Source: Giardia muris
Taxonomy: Eukaryota; Fornicata; Diplomonadida; Hexamitidae
Length of the DNA: 64,000 nt
Direction: 5' to 3'
Assembly (NCBI GenBank): GCA_006247105.1
Contig: CM016926.1
Span: 1,550,001 to 1,614,000, forward strand
Under the pieces are notes generated by a model that was given only the letters and a program-made list of their open reading frames with translations, ran no database searches and had not been told where the DNA came from. Position 1 is the stretch's first letter. Each line of letters opens with the position of its first letter. The position numbers and the translations under genes were made by a program. This document shows, one piece after another, positions 9,601-17,945 of this stretch.

Positions 9601-10526
9601 GTGTGTATGGCGTCGTCTAGCGAAAGGAGTAGGGGGTAGTCGTGCTCACCCTCGGGTAGGACTGGATCCTCCTCTCCTTTGACCGCTATGGTGGGATCTA
9701 TGACCTTCTGGTTAGACGAGAAGAAGGCTGTGAGATGAATAACGGTGTCGACCATCGCCCCGACCATCACAGGGAGTAGCTCCGCCTCGGAGGGTGGGAT
9801 ATGCGAGAGCTGGGTCTTATAAAGACGCATCATTGGTGAGACTAATTTCCTGACGTCATACCGTGTCCGTACTAATGGGCAACTGGCTATGACGACCGAA
9901 TTTGGATAGACATCGAGTTCCAATGACCTTCCAGATACGTTTTGAACGTTCGAGACGCGAAGATGCTCAAGATATAATTGTCTTCGCATCCAATCGGCAG
10001 CGATCTCCTGGGCGATCGAAAGTAAGACTGGGAATGGGACCTCATGGCCGGCGACGGAATACCGCTTCTTCTCAACGACAGGGATGGGTTCAGTAGCCTT
10101 GGTACCCTTCTGCTTCGTGGAGGTGGCTTGAGGCGGTGCTGGTTCTGGTACGGGGGCACCATAATAGTGCCTCAACGCAATACAAATCTGTCTACGATCG
10201 GTATGCCGATTCAGGAAGTCCTGAGTAGTAATGGTGGTGTCAGATCCAAGAAGACCGACATATCCACCAACTAGTAACCCTAACTCACGCAGGATATGCT
10301 CTGCTACACCCTCAAGCAAGAGGAATGTCGTATTCTGGACGCCAACCGCAAGAGAAGCCTCAGAGGGCTGCGTCGGAAGGGCTTGGAGGAGAGAATAAAT
10401 CTCCTCCGGACTTCGGTCCGACCCGTTGAGGTACCGGATATCGGAGAACGCGGGGGTGGACAAGTCCGCCGTGAGCTCCGAGTTTGGTTCCCCAAAGGAT
10501 TCCACGATCAGAATGGTAACGGGCAT
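3642..10526 (-). CDS. SPAG17/PF6-like central-apparatus protein
   Basis: This 2294-residue protein resembles SPAG17 (Chlamydomonas PF6), the scaffold of the C1a projection of the flagellar central pair, which regulates flagellar beating. The N-terminal part matches in order. DWMRRQLYLEHLRVSNVQNV (about 180-200) corresponds to the family's DWKRQ.QHYLESMQLINVP segment. It is followed by an arginine-tyrosine segment (TRYDVRKLVSPMMRLY) and PLLLSLDDAIHTG (family PLLLNYHDA). The middle has long Pro/Glu/Lys low-complexity linkers and a conserved LFIQHFKE-like stretch. The last about 100 residues form a beta-rich domain like the ASH/MSP fold at the SPAG17 C-terminus. ATG 10526 directly follows AAAAA and is 3 bp from the stop of the upstream gene. 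It converges with 2720-3619. Confidence 0.78.
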   Translation of the reverse strand: MPVTILIVESFGEPNSELTADLSTPAFSDIRYLNGSDRSPEEIYSLLQALPTQPSEASLAVGVQNTTFLLLEGVAEHILRELGLLVGGYVGLLGSDTTITTQDFLNRHTDRRQICIALRHYYGAPVPEPAPPQATSTKQKGTKATEPIPVVEKKRYSVAGHEVPFPVLLSIAQEIAADWMRRQLYLEHLRVSNVQNVSGRSLELDVYPNSVVIASCPLVRTRYDVRKLVSPMMRLYKTQLSHIPPSEAELLPVMVGAMVDTVIHLTAFFSSNQKVIDPTIAVKGEEDPVLPEGEHDYPLLLSLDDAIHTGVLSFTAYDLLPSLTSCYRLPLDPEPDSLQSQEGSFSFADPTKPLQSVSAYDVFSSTISRLRSPAARAHYAQMLISSTRRLDLKKYLTQVIPEDNKNVLEAFTKLSQRSIVLRRSELQELVRLFLRESAEQLSSQEANTLIRKTLVLHLGDALSRDLEKEQGHTSDAGASSIDLEAGLMVDKQITLFDRHYFLKIGMPAHTGRGKLAYFSALALPDQLPIVTRAYFEPLTNSLCLTQRLITPTGEGVVRRSAANTSLWNLYHPLHRAVRGFLYRMALDILQLAKFDYNIITMYCSIVPTYSQWSAALERCKISEKVPDPEISPETNVAKGKPKKPTEPEPIQQAPIKFSLCCRKRPDPTAFMDFMAMQRSGGDCISPHRTPSQGDIPCFINMVLELITEECMRQYLGLPSATPTTPKESSQGLESPAEERLVTPTQSQEGPEECVISLCETGSVLSAEESNEASLTEAESVQKPLTLLPLLDDWLYFATENSPSLMDQLGRVSVLPLEPLANVIGGFHSKEEEQPRATSKGTSRQVKSPPPPEPQALAPQFGRVSLELGLAALFSERLGDEGALFALQVLLGPLNQEYQACLTTTTDIMPALTHPVLLGRSLVYAGSTAAPAHVSYLQESTSDLNKEVITQLSILLSSSEPPAKATDKNKKDAIPSKPCAEALMGTAYEPCSTLILTPERISAAFQEAQNPNALQLYSGYRLRDQSEFYLLVGDRAVIRSRPLEQRIDFCRLWSGLSMTALPPVGSQDFAESITLLPDRTAPSVRLSMVNIPGWKDGGAALTGARSLRSTANIRFNDQTTATVRGYGFTLRFPRFTLTADLEPEEGMPTVVLQVQDLFSEATDPFIVQFAQMASLAGCGMKDQDFVRVEVDLHVGCRLLCNGVFLAELRPSSADGPALDLTLSTAFCSADDEIEALPVFFEDMVHELIGIMSAYSNREQLGTMATQRSNLSTDDGTKAEPRMILREAKVVPHVLTAVVLECDPGALDDEEYSQETRVTALEIPFFGVLILWLHTSGTLLILLENGDVLVLENSNIYLLKRSTSFLALIKITSASEVPFVSGTPEGFTAPVYTSPLLLYAGQGFPLWNVFFEKRIQWLETRKVLDRVSFHSKRLLPSRTKNGKDKDRIFIKDGFTLVRSVSNIAREEYAKFPAIYDSYSELMKPLTPWRLHHEAFVAGSTAIVSPLRGVYRIILGSLELFDPDPLGKSSTPFPPSMSVLDWIGNTIFCRVGESSDTAVLETFPESEETTRHVVQTTVSPILPPVNAPEVRTDVVEELNRVLIEREERALERLRKAEQPPAEGTVSTTVTSKGSKRPEKKSAPEPPPEPMEEEPLEINREVVDIINEVRPISICSGLELFIQHFKEKAVCTQPEPQNSNVKGTTRKGSVATPTPTLPVDPSTSTEPKVSLLDRHQELQYNTTLLEECMKSMNGIPLPCSPIISPRYLIYPLSSDSSEPLQYDIVDECTGLLGDNQPWLCVKEADVAALHYLGTIQDMLCSPRYAYIQEDNYSKLLSIDRLPRLFSCLYLPPLSLGIWRVICVVRDSLALNSVRRTQNPDERKSRAQECNEQFLRTLSGLHEMGEARATIVQAMRLHNTGSNDFLCSIKDRNKLACDQTQAGEQARQTLQAGCEPFGERFLSLFDPSNDFLPRFNTTDADLIEFLEMHTFLSKNAIEGLKSLEVTKCRWSTRTQEREQMTRTYKQISFDNATTSTAVKAVTDYLERLHAEREAKSQVPELVIDNDTSSPSDVGTEKSEEQALTERYRVDKPARGVRKSARPDKQSIAPAQIANLSSPPASWKRSFTNDDVEPTERPLGLETLTQPVYLGRHPSIQDVTELLNATQTDDLLSLSETARIRQVAGRVFNQAINRLPAPLQKPIAGPGLQAIPPIVNLRQKEVLIILKNRLLTSLTLDMQYEKHTLCLHTAEPLVIPAQQSIEVRFTVQELQPTTISISGTTPEGEQHRIAIDCVCKLTHL

Positions 10527-10529
10527 TTT

Positions 10530-11834
10530 TTACCCCACATCACACCCATAGACTTCCAGCTCGTAGGAGGAGGCTACGGGCGAGCGACAATAGGGGCAGA
10601 ACCGGAGAGAGGAGGTGCCGCATGTGGAACAGAGGACAAGGTGATGACAAGGCAGGAGGACTAGATCCGGTTGCTGCGTTAAACAAATACAACAAAGGTC
10701 AGTACTGAGTACATCCTCTCCTTCCAATTCGTAGAGATAGGCGTCGAGATCTAAGAGAAAAGAGTCTTGAGTCTCGCAAAGAAGGGTGATGAAGAGCATC
10801 TCACATAACTGTTTCCCTTTCAGTTCCTGTTCCATTGTCCTTGCTTCTAGAAGCTTATTGACATGGGAAAACACGCGGGATAGGCCAATTTGAAGGGCAC
10901 TCCTTGTTAGATCCTGAAGCATCTTTTGGAAGAAGACGACTTCGACAGAAACAGATAAGGCACGATAGCACTTACTAAGAAGATGCTGGTCCGAGCCACT
11001 ACAAGCCTGTTCACGTATGACGTCCCATTGCAACCGACCAGAAGAATCGTACATGCAGGCCTCCTCAAGGAGTAAGGAAGCACATTCCTGATACCCTTTC
11101 CTCATCGCAATGAGGAGTGCAGACTCACCCTTGCTATTTAGTCGCCCTCGTTCATACGGTACAAGAAGCTCGACACCCGCAGCATATCCATTGTAAGCGG
11201 CAATGATCAAGGCGGTGGTTCCTGCTGGATAACCATGAATCACTTCATGGGTCTCTTGCCCACTCTCACCCATTAGAAGCTCAACGCATCCCAAGGACAT
11301 CACTTGAGTCGCATACATCAAAGCGGTCCAGCCGATCTTGTTCTTATGCCCAAGTTCTGACAGTAAAAGGGAGACGCAAACGCGTTGTCCATTCAGCGCA
11401 GCATTCATGAGGGCGGTGTTACCACACTCATCCTCCATCCCTAGCTCCTCCTGAAGAAGAGGGACTAGATCAGCATGTCCAGTAGCAGCGGCATACATCA
11501 GAGCCGTAATACCCCCATAGGTAGCCAATCCCTTTTCGCGCTCCACTAGAAGAGAGACGCATTCGTAATGGCCTTTACGAGCGGCAAGCATCAGGGCGGT
11601 GATACCAACCAGGGAGTTGTCATCACAGAACAGAGTATCATCCGGCCAATCCTCTGAGCCCTGCAAACCCCCCTCAAAGGGCAGAAGAAGTTTCACCATT
11701 GTCGCGTCTCCAAGATCAGATGCGCACATCAAGGCGGTCAGACCCATATCATCACGAATTCCTACCTCTTCAAGATGCTCACGAGTGCCCTTCCAATCTC
11801 CTCGCCTCACACATGTAATGAGACCGGTCGTCAT
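10530..11834 (-). CDS. Ankyrin-repeat protein with C-terminal RING finger (protein 21.1-like)
   Basis: The 434-residue protein starts at MTTGLITCVRRGDW. About seven ankyrin repeats span residues 5-270, with the hallmarks GLTALMCAS, GITALMLAARKGHYECVSLLV, GNTALMNAALNGQ and GWTALMYAT. A helical region follows. A C3HC4 RING lies at about 375-425 (CCICLTQQPDLVLLPCHHLVLCSTC, then CPYC, with the text here split only for reading). RING domains of this type recruit E2 enzymes, so an E3 ubiquitin ligase is possible. Ankyrin proteins of this kind are a large family in Giardia. An in-frame extension up to 12008 uses non-ATG codons and overlaps Nop2, so I excluded it. The stop is 3 bp from the SPAG17 ATG. 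Confidence 0.85.
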   Translation of the reverse strand: MTTGLITCVRRGDWKGTREHLEEVGIRDDMGLTALMCASDLGDATMVKLLLPFEGGLQGSEDWPDDTLFCDDNSLVGITALMLAARKGHYECVSLLVEREKGLATYGGITALMYAAATGHADLVPLLQEELGMEDECGNTALMNAALNGQRVCVSLLLSELGHKNKIGWTALMYATQVMSLGCVELLMGESGQETHEVIHGYPAGTTALIIAAYNGYAAGVELLVPYERGRLNSKGESALLIAMRKGYQECASLLLEEACMYDSSGRLQWDVIREQACSGSDQHLLSKCYRALSVSVEVVFFQKMLQDLTRSALQIGLSRVFSHVNKLLEARTMEQELKGKQLCEMLFITLLCETQDSFLLDLDAYLYELEGEDVLSTDLCCICLTQQPDLVLLPCHHLVLCSTCGTSSLRFCPYCRSPVASSYELEVYGCDVG

Positions 11835-11906
11835 TCCCCTCTCTCCTCCGTTTGTGTGGGATGACAATGTGAGGTCAGCAATGATAATTGAAACGAAGAA
11901 ATCAGA

Positions 11907-13253
11907 ATGAAATACCCCCCACTCGCTCCACGACAGGACTCGGACGAGACAGACTCGGCCTCGTCTAGCTGTGACTCGGACACATCCCAGACCCCTCCCG
12001 AGCCGCAAAGGAAGCGGGCCTTACTCGATGAGGAAGATGAAAGCGGTGATGTCTTTGGGACTGAACAGGTGGACATAGGGCTTATGGAGACTCGGCAATC
12101 CATCGCCGAGGCCCGGGCCCTACAAGACGAAGGGCTTGCCGAGTTCCGGCACGCAGAGCATTACGACCCGCGTGTTGACGAGGTCCAAGGTATCAACGAT
12201 ATCCGCTTACGGATTCTTCGAGTGATCGGCACCCTTGCCAACTTCAAGGAGCGCCGTCACCCAGAGGTGCAACGAAGCTATTATGTCGAGCTCCTCAAAA
12301 AGGACATCTCGGAGGCGTATGGATACTCGCTTGATGTCGTCGAGCTGTTGATCGGAGTCTTTGGGCCGATCGAGTTGCACTCCTTCGTCACGGCATGCGA
12401 GAAACCACGCCCTCTTACCATCCGAGTCAATACCCTCAAGCTGAAGCGCCGAGAACTGGCCCAGATCCTTATCGCAAGAGGTGTCAACCTGGATCCGATC
12501 GGAGATTGGTGTAAGGAGGGTTTACAGATCTTCTCGAGCCAAGTCCCAATAGGTGCGACACCCGAGTATTTACGGGGTTGTTATATGATCCAAGACGCAG
12601 CCTCTTTCCTTCCCCCGCTTGCCCTTCGCCCTCAGCCAGGTGAGCGCGTTCTTGATATGTCTGCCGCCCCGGGTGGAAAGACCACCCACCTAGGAGGCTT
12701 GATGCAGAATTCAGGCGTCCTTGTCGCCAATGATCTCAATAAGGAGCGTATCCCAGCGCTCCAAGCAAACTTAGCGCGTATGGGGATCACGTGCGCGATT
12801 GTTACGAATTTCGACGCTCGCGAGTTGACAAAGACGATGGGTGGCTTCGACCGTATCCTTCTCGATGCCCCTTGTACTGGCCTCGGAGTCGTGTCTAAGG
12901 ACGCTAGCATCAAGGCGAACCGCTCCTTTAAGGACGTGCAGCAACTATCGAACCTACAGAAGGAATTACTTCTAGCAGCCATTGACCTACTCTCAAAAAC
13001 ACAGAAGGCTCCACGCCTTGTGTGCTATTCGACTTGCTCCGTCTCCATCGCGGAGAACGAGGCGGTCATCAACCATGCCCTCAGACATCGGAACGTCGAG
13101 GTTGTTGACCTCCCCTTCGGCTTTGGAAAGCCAGGGATCACGCGGTTCATGACTGCGTCCTATCACCCGTCCATCTCGAAGGCGCGCCGATTCTACCCCC
13201 ACATCCACAACACGCACGGTTTCTTCATCTGCTTGCTGCGCCTGAGGGTATAA
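11907..13253 (+). CDS. NOP2: Nop2-type rRNA (cytosine-C5) methyltransferase
   Basis: This 448-residue protein belongs to the RsmB/NOP2/NSUN class. Nop2 methylates a cytosine of large-subunit rRNA and is needed for 60S biogenesis in the nucleolus. Residues 1-60 are acidic and Ser-rich. The SAM-binding motif AAPGGKTTHLGGL is at about residue 253. DAPCTGLGVVSKD (about 322) carries the releasing cysteine and YSTCSVSIAENEAV (about 376) the catalytic cysteine. The C-terminal RRFYPHIHNTHGFFICLLR is diagnostic of Nop2 rather than NSUN2 or NSUN5. The length is shorter than in yeast because the charged N-terminal extension is reduced. The ATG follows AAATCAGA and is 72 bp from the divergent ankyrin-RING start. 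Confidence 0.93.
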   Translation: MKYPPLAPRQDSDETDSASSSCDSDTSQTPPEPQRKRALLDEEDESGDVFGTEQVDIGLMETRQSIAEARALQDEGLAEFRHAEHYDPRVDEVQGINDIRLRILRVIGTLANFKERRHPEVQRSYYVELLKKDISEAYGYSLDVVELLIGVFGPIELHSFVTACEKPRPLTIRVNTLKLKRRELAQILIARGVNLDPIGDWCKEGLQIFSSQVPIGATPEYLRGCYMIQDAASFLPPLALRPQPGERVLDMSAAPGGKTTHLGGLMQNSGVLVANDLNKERIPALQANLARMGITCAIVTNFDARELTKTMGGFDRILLDAPCTGLGVVSKDASIKANRSFKDVQQLSNLQKELLLAAIDLLSKTQKAPRLVCYSTCSVSIAENEAVINHALRHRNVEVVDLPFGFGKPGITRFMTASYHPSISKARRFYPHIHNTHGFFICLLRLRV

Positions 13254-13301
13254 TGACTAGATCGGTCTATCCCAGGTAAAATTCGGCTTTTGATTTAGGG
13301 G

Positions 13302-16300
13302 ATGGAGCTGCTAAAGGAGGCGGCCCGCATCTCCGATGGCGACGGGGTGCGGCCATGCGACTATCACCTCCTGGACACGGAGACGATTCCGTCCATCTTC
13401 ACGTCAGTCCGGTCGCTCCTCATACCAGACGTGTTAGACAAGATAGTCGTGCTGAACCTGTCGAACTGCGGGCTGGAACGGGTCCCTGCCTGTATCAGGG
13501 CGTTCCCTTGCTTACAGGAACTGAATCTGTCACGGAATAGGCTCAGAAGGCTTCCTAGTGCCTTCATCGTAGGGACCTTCCCATTTCTGAAGATACTGGA
13601 TCTTAGTGATAATTACTTGACAGATCTTGAGGATATCAAGCGTTTGGGCGTCCTAGTAGATCTGGAGCTGTTGAATGTGATGGGGAACCCTTTGCCCGCC
13701 GCCTCAAGTCGAACGGAGCTTCTTTGCGAGCTACTATTCGGTCAAGCGAAAGGGTTTCAAACGGAACGGTCGAAGTTCTTAGACGCTCGGAGTCGTTCCC
13801 CATATTCCCCCTTCCTTGAGTTAGGTTCATACTTTACTGTGAAGAATCGCTTCGTCGACATCCTTGCAGTTGCTGTTCGTAAGGCTGCAGCCTTAACTAG
13901 AAAAGCTTCAGCAGGACGTCAACCTGGAGAGCTTCCCATTAACCCCAAACGGCTGATTGATGGGTCTCTTTTCGTATTGGATAGAAACCCGCGTGAAGGG
14001 CTTGTTATTAGTGGTCCCGGTTGCATTCTTCTTGCAGATGCGCGTCTGGAAGCGCCCCTCGTGTACATAGGAAGGAAGGATGAGCTTCTTAGCACGTATA
14101 GCAATTGCCTTGGAGCCACAAGCACATACGCGGCGGTTCTTCGAGCAGCCTTCCTGGATCCGAATGGTGAGAATTCTGGACTTAACCGTCGAAACTTAGG
14201 AGCGCGTACCGATTACGAGATAGCGGAGGAAAGCTTCTTTGGGACGGCCGCCTTCGCGTACACAAAGGCTTATCGCCAACAGGTGTCGCACTTTGACCTT
14301 CATTATAAACCAGCTACGACAACCGTTTCGTACATCAAGTCTCGTGCACATAGCTCATCTCAGATCGTCTCCACGCCAGCGGCAAAGAGGATGTCGGTCT
14401 ACAACCTTGACCCTGACAAGGTGTTACCTTCTGATATCGAGAAGGTATTGACCGAGAAGTCCAAGACCCAACAATTCGTCATGAACTTCCGTCAAAGACC
14501 AGTAGGAGATGAGTCCTCTCCCTTTCCTCGTCTCCGAGTCTTCAATGGTTATAGTCTTACAGTCGATGACTTTGATCGTGCTAATGGTCTCATGAAGTCC
14601 CAAAGAAATACCAAAACGCTACTCTCACCGATGGCACAGGTCCGTCGGAATAGAATAGGGTCTGCCACCAAACCTCATGTTAGGCCCTCTAGTGCTCTTG
14701 GGCTTAGTTCCGCGTTGACCTCTCCATCTAGAAGGTATTCTGATTTCGTCCAAGAGAAACAACAACGCCTACGAGAACAGAAACGACAGGATGAGGATGA
14801 ACGCCGTGAGGTTGAACGGGCTCAAGCATTCCTCGTAACCGGAAAGCTTGAAAGACAAGAGGATGAGGTAGATGCACTCACAGGCATTCTTACAGAATAT
14901 GACCAACTTGAGACCGCAAAGGACCAAGAGGCGTTGGCAATCGATGACCTTGTAGTCCCTTCGGATGCCTTCAAGCTTGCGGATAGCGCTGCAACAGAGA
15001 AGAAAAGTCGAAGAGTAAGTATTGCAAATACGACGGCATCAACCCAGAATACTACTGCCACATTGGGAGCGATCGTAGAGGAACCAGATGAGGAGCTCTT
15101 TCAAAGTCTCTGTTTAAATACAGCGAGTCTTGGTGTCACTCATCGAAAACATCGTCCTTCTAGTCCTCAAAAGACTGACGTTTCAACGGCACTCCTAACC
15201 ACTAGTCCTTCGCCTAAAGCCAGGACTAAGCCTCGCGTCACCATAGAGGGTGCCCTACTCGATTCCATGGTGGCCAAACAGGACGCCATACGGGAGGCTA
15301 AAAGCATTCATGACAAACGGAAGAAGATTCTTGAATCGCAACAGTCCATGGGGATTGCAACGGCGCCCATTACTGCCTTTGGAGCGTCCGAGAACCTTCC
15401 ACCGGAGACTGCTGACCCTCTTCAGATGGTTGCGCGTGGTATTGATGCGGAAGAGGAATTCGATAGGGTGATGGGGATGGATGGGTATTTCCGTACCAGC
15501 ACCATTAGTCCCGCTTATGGGACGCAAGGAGATGGTATTACAATAGCGGACTCGATGGCACCATATCCACCCTCTCAAACAGAGACGATAAGGAGTTCGA
15601 TCAATGTGCCATTACCTTTCGAATCTCAAGCGATTACTTTCGATCAGGTCGCAAATATATGTGCTACAGATCCATCACATTTACAAACGGAGACTCTTCA
15701 ACGGTTACAGCCAACCTTTGCAGACGTCATAGAAGTCGAATGTTTAGCTCAGCGTAGAGCGACAACTGAAATGTTTCGTACTGTTTCCGCACGCCTGAGT
15801 AAGAGCACTAAGCAAAGCATTAGTCGACCAAGTTCACAAGTCATGGTTCCTAGTGATGCTCAATCACGCTTCATCGAACACAAACGTCCAACCTCTCATC
15901 AAGCAGTAAGTAGGCATTCAGTCCTTCTTGATGTGATGCTTGAAGGATCATCCTCTCCTCTTCGTCAACGAAAGACCTCTGCTAGAACCAGTCCGACTAG
16001 AGCTCTTTCGTATAAGACAAACGAGCTTATGGAGTGCATCGATTCTCAACTGTACCGGAACCAATTGGCATTTGAGCGCTCAAAGAATCAACCAACTAGA
16101 CACGTGACAAAGACGGATAAGGATGAGCGTCGAGAGAAGCGTCTCATGGAAGAGACCCAACGTCGTGGAGGCGAGGCTCTATTACGTCAGGATAGACAAA
16201 GACGATATAAGGAGCATCAAGCTAGGCTCGAACGAATCCAAAGAAGCCGTGGGACCACGATTCATGCAGAGGCACCAGACCCCAACATAGTTGTTTATAC

Positions 16301-16910
16301 GAATGAGTTGAAGCGTGCGCAGACTATCATGGAGAAGAACCAGCGTGCAGCACGGGCTGGTGGATCCATCTCCACACCTGTCTCCAGTCCTACTAGAGCC
16401 CAAGCACGAGAACGTGGTAACTCGGCTAGAAAGCCTTCACCGTTAGATATCACCTCTGTGGAAGACGTGATTCAGCAAGCACGCCAGGAGAGGATTCGTC
16501 CCGCCGAGCTTGCTGAAATGGCGAATACCATCACCTATGGAAGCATCGATAAGACCATCACAGAATTGGCACAGATGGGTGAGGAGTTCATTCGAGACGA
16601 GATCGCATGGGACATGCAACAAACCGAGCTCGAGTATAAGCTCTCTAGGACTGCACGGATGATACGCCCAAGGGGAGACTATGACCCCTTGGCTAAGAGC
16701 TCAACCATGTTCACAACGCATGCTAAATGCTTCCCCTCAACGCCAGTAGGTGAGCATCTTGATGATGCATTGACAGACATCATGAACACTGGGAAGGCGC
16801 CAGCGAAGGGATCGCGTCCGGAGAGTCCGATTCATGCTCGTGCTAACCGGGCACGGCAGTTAGCAGATGACTTCAGTAGGGCGGTAAGGCTTCGTAGTGC
16901 ACATTACTGA
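13302..16910 (+). CDS. Large leucine-rich-repeat protein with charged, disordered C-terminal region
   Basis: This 1202-residue protein has about four LRRs at residues 45-140 (VLNLSNCGLERVP, LQELNLSRNRLRRLP, LKILDLSDNYLTDL, LELLNVMGNPLP). The rest has no recognised domain. It contains a basic/acidic helical patch (QEKQQRLREQKRQDEDERREVE, about 485-510, shortened here in meaning), many Ser/Thr/Arg-rich segments and repeated SPTRA/SPSRR-like motifs (TSPSRR, TSPTRA, SSPTRA). It could be a cytoskeleton-bound LRR adaptor, but the sequence gives no direct support for a partner. ATG 13302 follows CTTTTGATTTAGGGG. The stop lies 8 bp from the stop of the convergent RING gene. Confidence 0.8.
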   Translation: MELLKEAARISDGDGVRPCDYHLLDTETIPSIFTSVRSLLIPDVLDKIVVLNLSNCGLERVPACIRAFPCLQELNLSRNRLRRLPSAFIVGTFPFLKILDLSDNYLTDLEDIKRLGVLVDLELLNVMGNPLPAASSRTELLCELLFGQAKGFQTERSKFLDARSRSPYSPFLELGSYFTVKNRFVDILAVAVRKAAALTRKASAGRQPGELPINPKRLIDGSLFVLDRNPREGLVISGPGCILLADARLEAPLVYIGRKDELLSTYSNCLGATSTYAAVLRAAFLDPNGENSGLNRRNLGARTDYEIAEESFFGTAAFAYTKAYRQQVSHFDLHYKPATTTVSYIKSRAHSSSQIVSTPAAKRMSVYNLDPDKVLPSDIEKVLTEKSKTQQFVMNFRQRPVGDESSPFPRLRVFNGYSLTVDDFDRANGLMKSQRNTKTLLSPMAQVRRNRIGSATKPHVRPSSALGLSSALTSPSRRYSDFVQEKQQRLREQKRQDEDERREVERAQAFLVTGKLERQEDEVDALTGILTEYDQLETAKDQEALAIDDLVVPSDAFKLADSAATEKKSRRVSIANTTASTQNTTATLGAIVEEPDEELFQSLCLNTASLGVTHRKHRPSSPQKTDVSTALLTTSPSPKARTKPRVTIEGALLDSMVAKQDAIREAKSIHDKRKKILESQQSMGIATAPITAFGASENLPPETADPLQMVARGIDAEEEFDRVMGMDGYFRTSTISPAYGTQGDGITIADSMAPYPPSQTETIRSSINVPLPFESQAITFDQVANICATDPSHLQTETLQRLQPTFADVIEVECLAQRRATTEMFRTVSARLSKSTKQSISRPSSQVMVPSDAQSRFIEHKRPTSHQAVSRHSVLLDVMLEGSSSPLRQRKTSARTSPTRALSYKTNELMECIDSQLYRNQLAFERSKNQPTRHVTKTDKDERREKRLMEETQRRGGEALLRQDRQRRYKEHQARLERIQRSRGTTIHAEAPDPNIVVYTNELKRAQTIMEKNQRAARAGGSISTPVSSPTRAQARERGNSARKPSPLDITSVEDVIQQARQERIRPAELAEMANTITYGSIDKTITELAQMGEEFIRDEIAWDMQQTELEYKLSRTARMIRPRGDYDPLAKSSTMFTTHAKCFPSTPVGEHLDDALTDIMNTGKAPAKGSRPESPIHARANRARQLADDFSRAVRLRSAHY

Positions 16911-16918
16911 TATATAGG

Positions 16919-17161
16919 TCATGGTGCCTCCTTCCATTCCGCGGTGCAGAGCGGACATATGTTGTTTGTTGCTAACCAATTACGGATGCATTCCGTATGA
17001 AAGACGTGACCACATTGACTCTTGACGAGGGTACATGTCGCACTCGAGGCGGTGCAAGTCGGGCATCGGTCGTGGCATGGGTACTTACAGACCGCACAGA
17101 CGTCAAGCTCGTGAGCGAAATGCCAGGAAACGACACGATTGATGGAGACCGTTTCAAACAT
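16919..17161 (-). CDS. RING-H2 protein of the APC11/Rbx1 class
   Basis: This 80-residue protein is almost all RING-H2 domain. A short strand with a tryptophan (RVVSWHF) precedes the first zinc ligands (CAVC), as in Rbx1 and APC11, where it pairs with the cullin. CPTC is followed by six residues and then CTLVKSQCGHVFHTEC. That spacing fits APC11 (CPDC-6-CPLVWGQCSHCFHMHC) better than Rbx1. The last pair is CPLC, again APC11-like, since Rbx1 has CPLD. The final W (AEW) is shared by both. It would recruit a ubiquitin E2 to a cullin or Apc2. The start lies 4 bp downstream of the UNG stop on the same strand. Which of the two families it belongs to is uncertain. Confidence 0.75.
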   Translation of the reverse strand: MFETVSINRVVSWHFAHELDVCAVCKYPCHDRCPTCTASSATCTLVKSQCGHVFHTECIRNWLATNNICPLCTAEWKEAP

Positions 17162-17165
17162 TCAT

Positions 17166-17945
17166 TCACGAAGTTTCGTCAACCAGGCATTTGAGGAAGT
17201 CTGTCACCCCAATCCCTATGCTCTCCTCCATCTCCTTTAGAGTCTGGAAGACCCCCTTGCTCGGAAACTCGTCCAAGACTGGGTGAATGTTACGAAGGAT
17301 CTTGACATTCTTGAGGTTAACCTTGGAAGCAGCCTTGTTGATGACTGGGATGAGTTCTGCAGCCTTATTGCCCCAAAGGATGAAGACGACCCCCTTATTG
17401 ATCGCCTTTCGAGCCATGACGATCTCGTCAATGATCTTTCTTAGAACAGGGTCCCAGAACGTCACATGCTTCTTCAAAACCTCGGGCTCTTTTGACTCAA
17501 AAGTTAGGCTACGATTGAGCCAAAGGACGCCGCAGTTCTCGGACAGGTTAAGAGCCCAGTCCTGTGGCGAGTCTGGAAGGTGTTCGCGACATAAGTCACG
17601 TACCTTCTGGACTGTTCCATCCTGAGTCATCAAGCCACGAGAAATGAAAATAGCCTTGATAATGTTCCGAAGACTAGGTGCAAGACGTGGGTCCTGGAAA
17701 GAAGTGATGGCTCCATCGAGGAAGGAAAGACCAACCGCTGAGGCCGGACGAGGGTAAGGGTCTTGTCCAACGATAACGAGCCGGACGTTACTAGGATCTC
17801 CAACAACGTTCAACGCCCTAAATACCTGACTAGGATTTCGCGGAAGAAGATTGTTTTTGGGAGAGGGAGTGAAGGCGGGGAGCTGTAATAGGTTCCCCAG
17901 GATCTTTTGCACGTTGGGCCAATCACATCTTAGCTCTGACTTCAT
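17166..17945 (-). CDS. UNG: Family 1 uracil-DNA glycosylase
   Basis: This 259-residue enzyme would remove uracil from DNA to start base-excision repair. The water-activating loop is VIVGQDPYPRP, with the catalytic Asp at residue 62, followed by GLSF. GVLWLNRSLT corresponds to the family's GVLLLNA.LTV, and VVFILWGNKAAE to the uracil-contact strand containing the key Asn. The final motif, usually HPSPLS, reads NIHPVLDEFPSKGVF. The catalytic His is kept but the Ser-Pro-Leu of the DNA-intercalating loop is altered. The ATG lies inside the end of the upstream cyclin-like gene (23-bp overlap), after TACAAAAT. The stop is 4 bp from the RING gene. Confidence 0.9.
   Translation of the reverse strand: MKSELRCDWPNVQKILGNLLQLPAFTPSPKNNLLPRNPSQVFRALNVVGDPSNVRLVIVGQDPYPRPASAVGLSFLDGAITSFQDPRLAPSLRNIIKAIFISRGLMTQDGTVQKVRDLCREHLPDSPQDWALNLSENCGVLWLNRSLTFESKEPEVLKKHVTFWDPVLRKIIDEIVMARKAINKGVVFILWGNKAAELIPVINKAASKVNLKNVKILRNIHPVLDEFPSKGVFQTLKEMEESIGIGVTDFLKCLVDETS

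Noticed and set aside
3642..10526. Many long plus-strand open frames opposite the SPAG17-like gene
   Set aside because: They are antisense shadows: arginine/serine-rich, with no domain and no initiator-like context.
11835..12008. 58-codon extension of the ankyrin-RING protein
   Set aside because: It overlaps Nop2 on the other strand and begins with non-ATG codons, with no family support.
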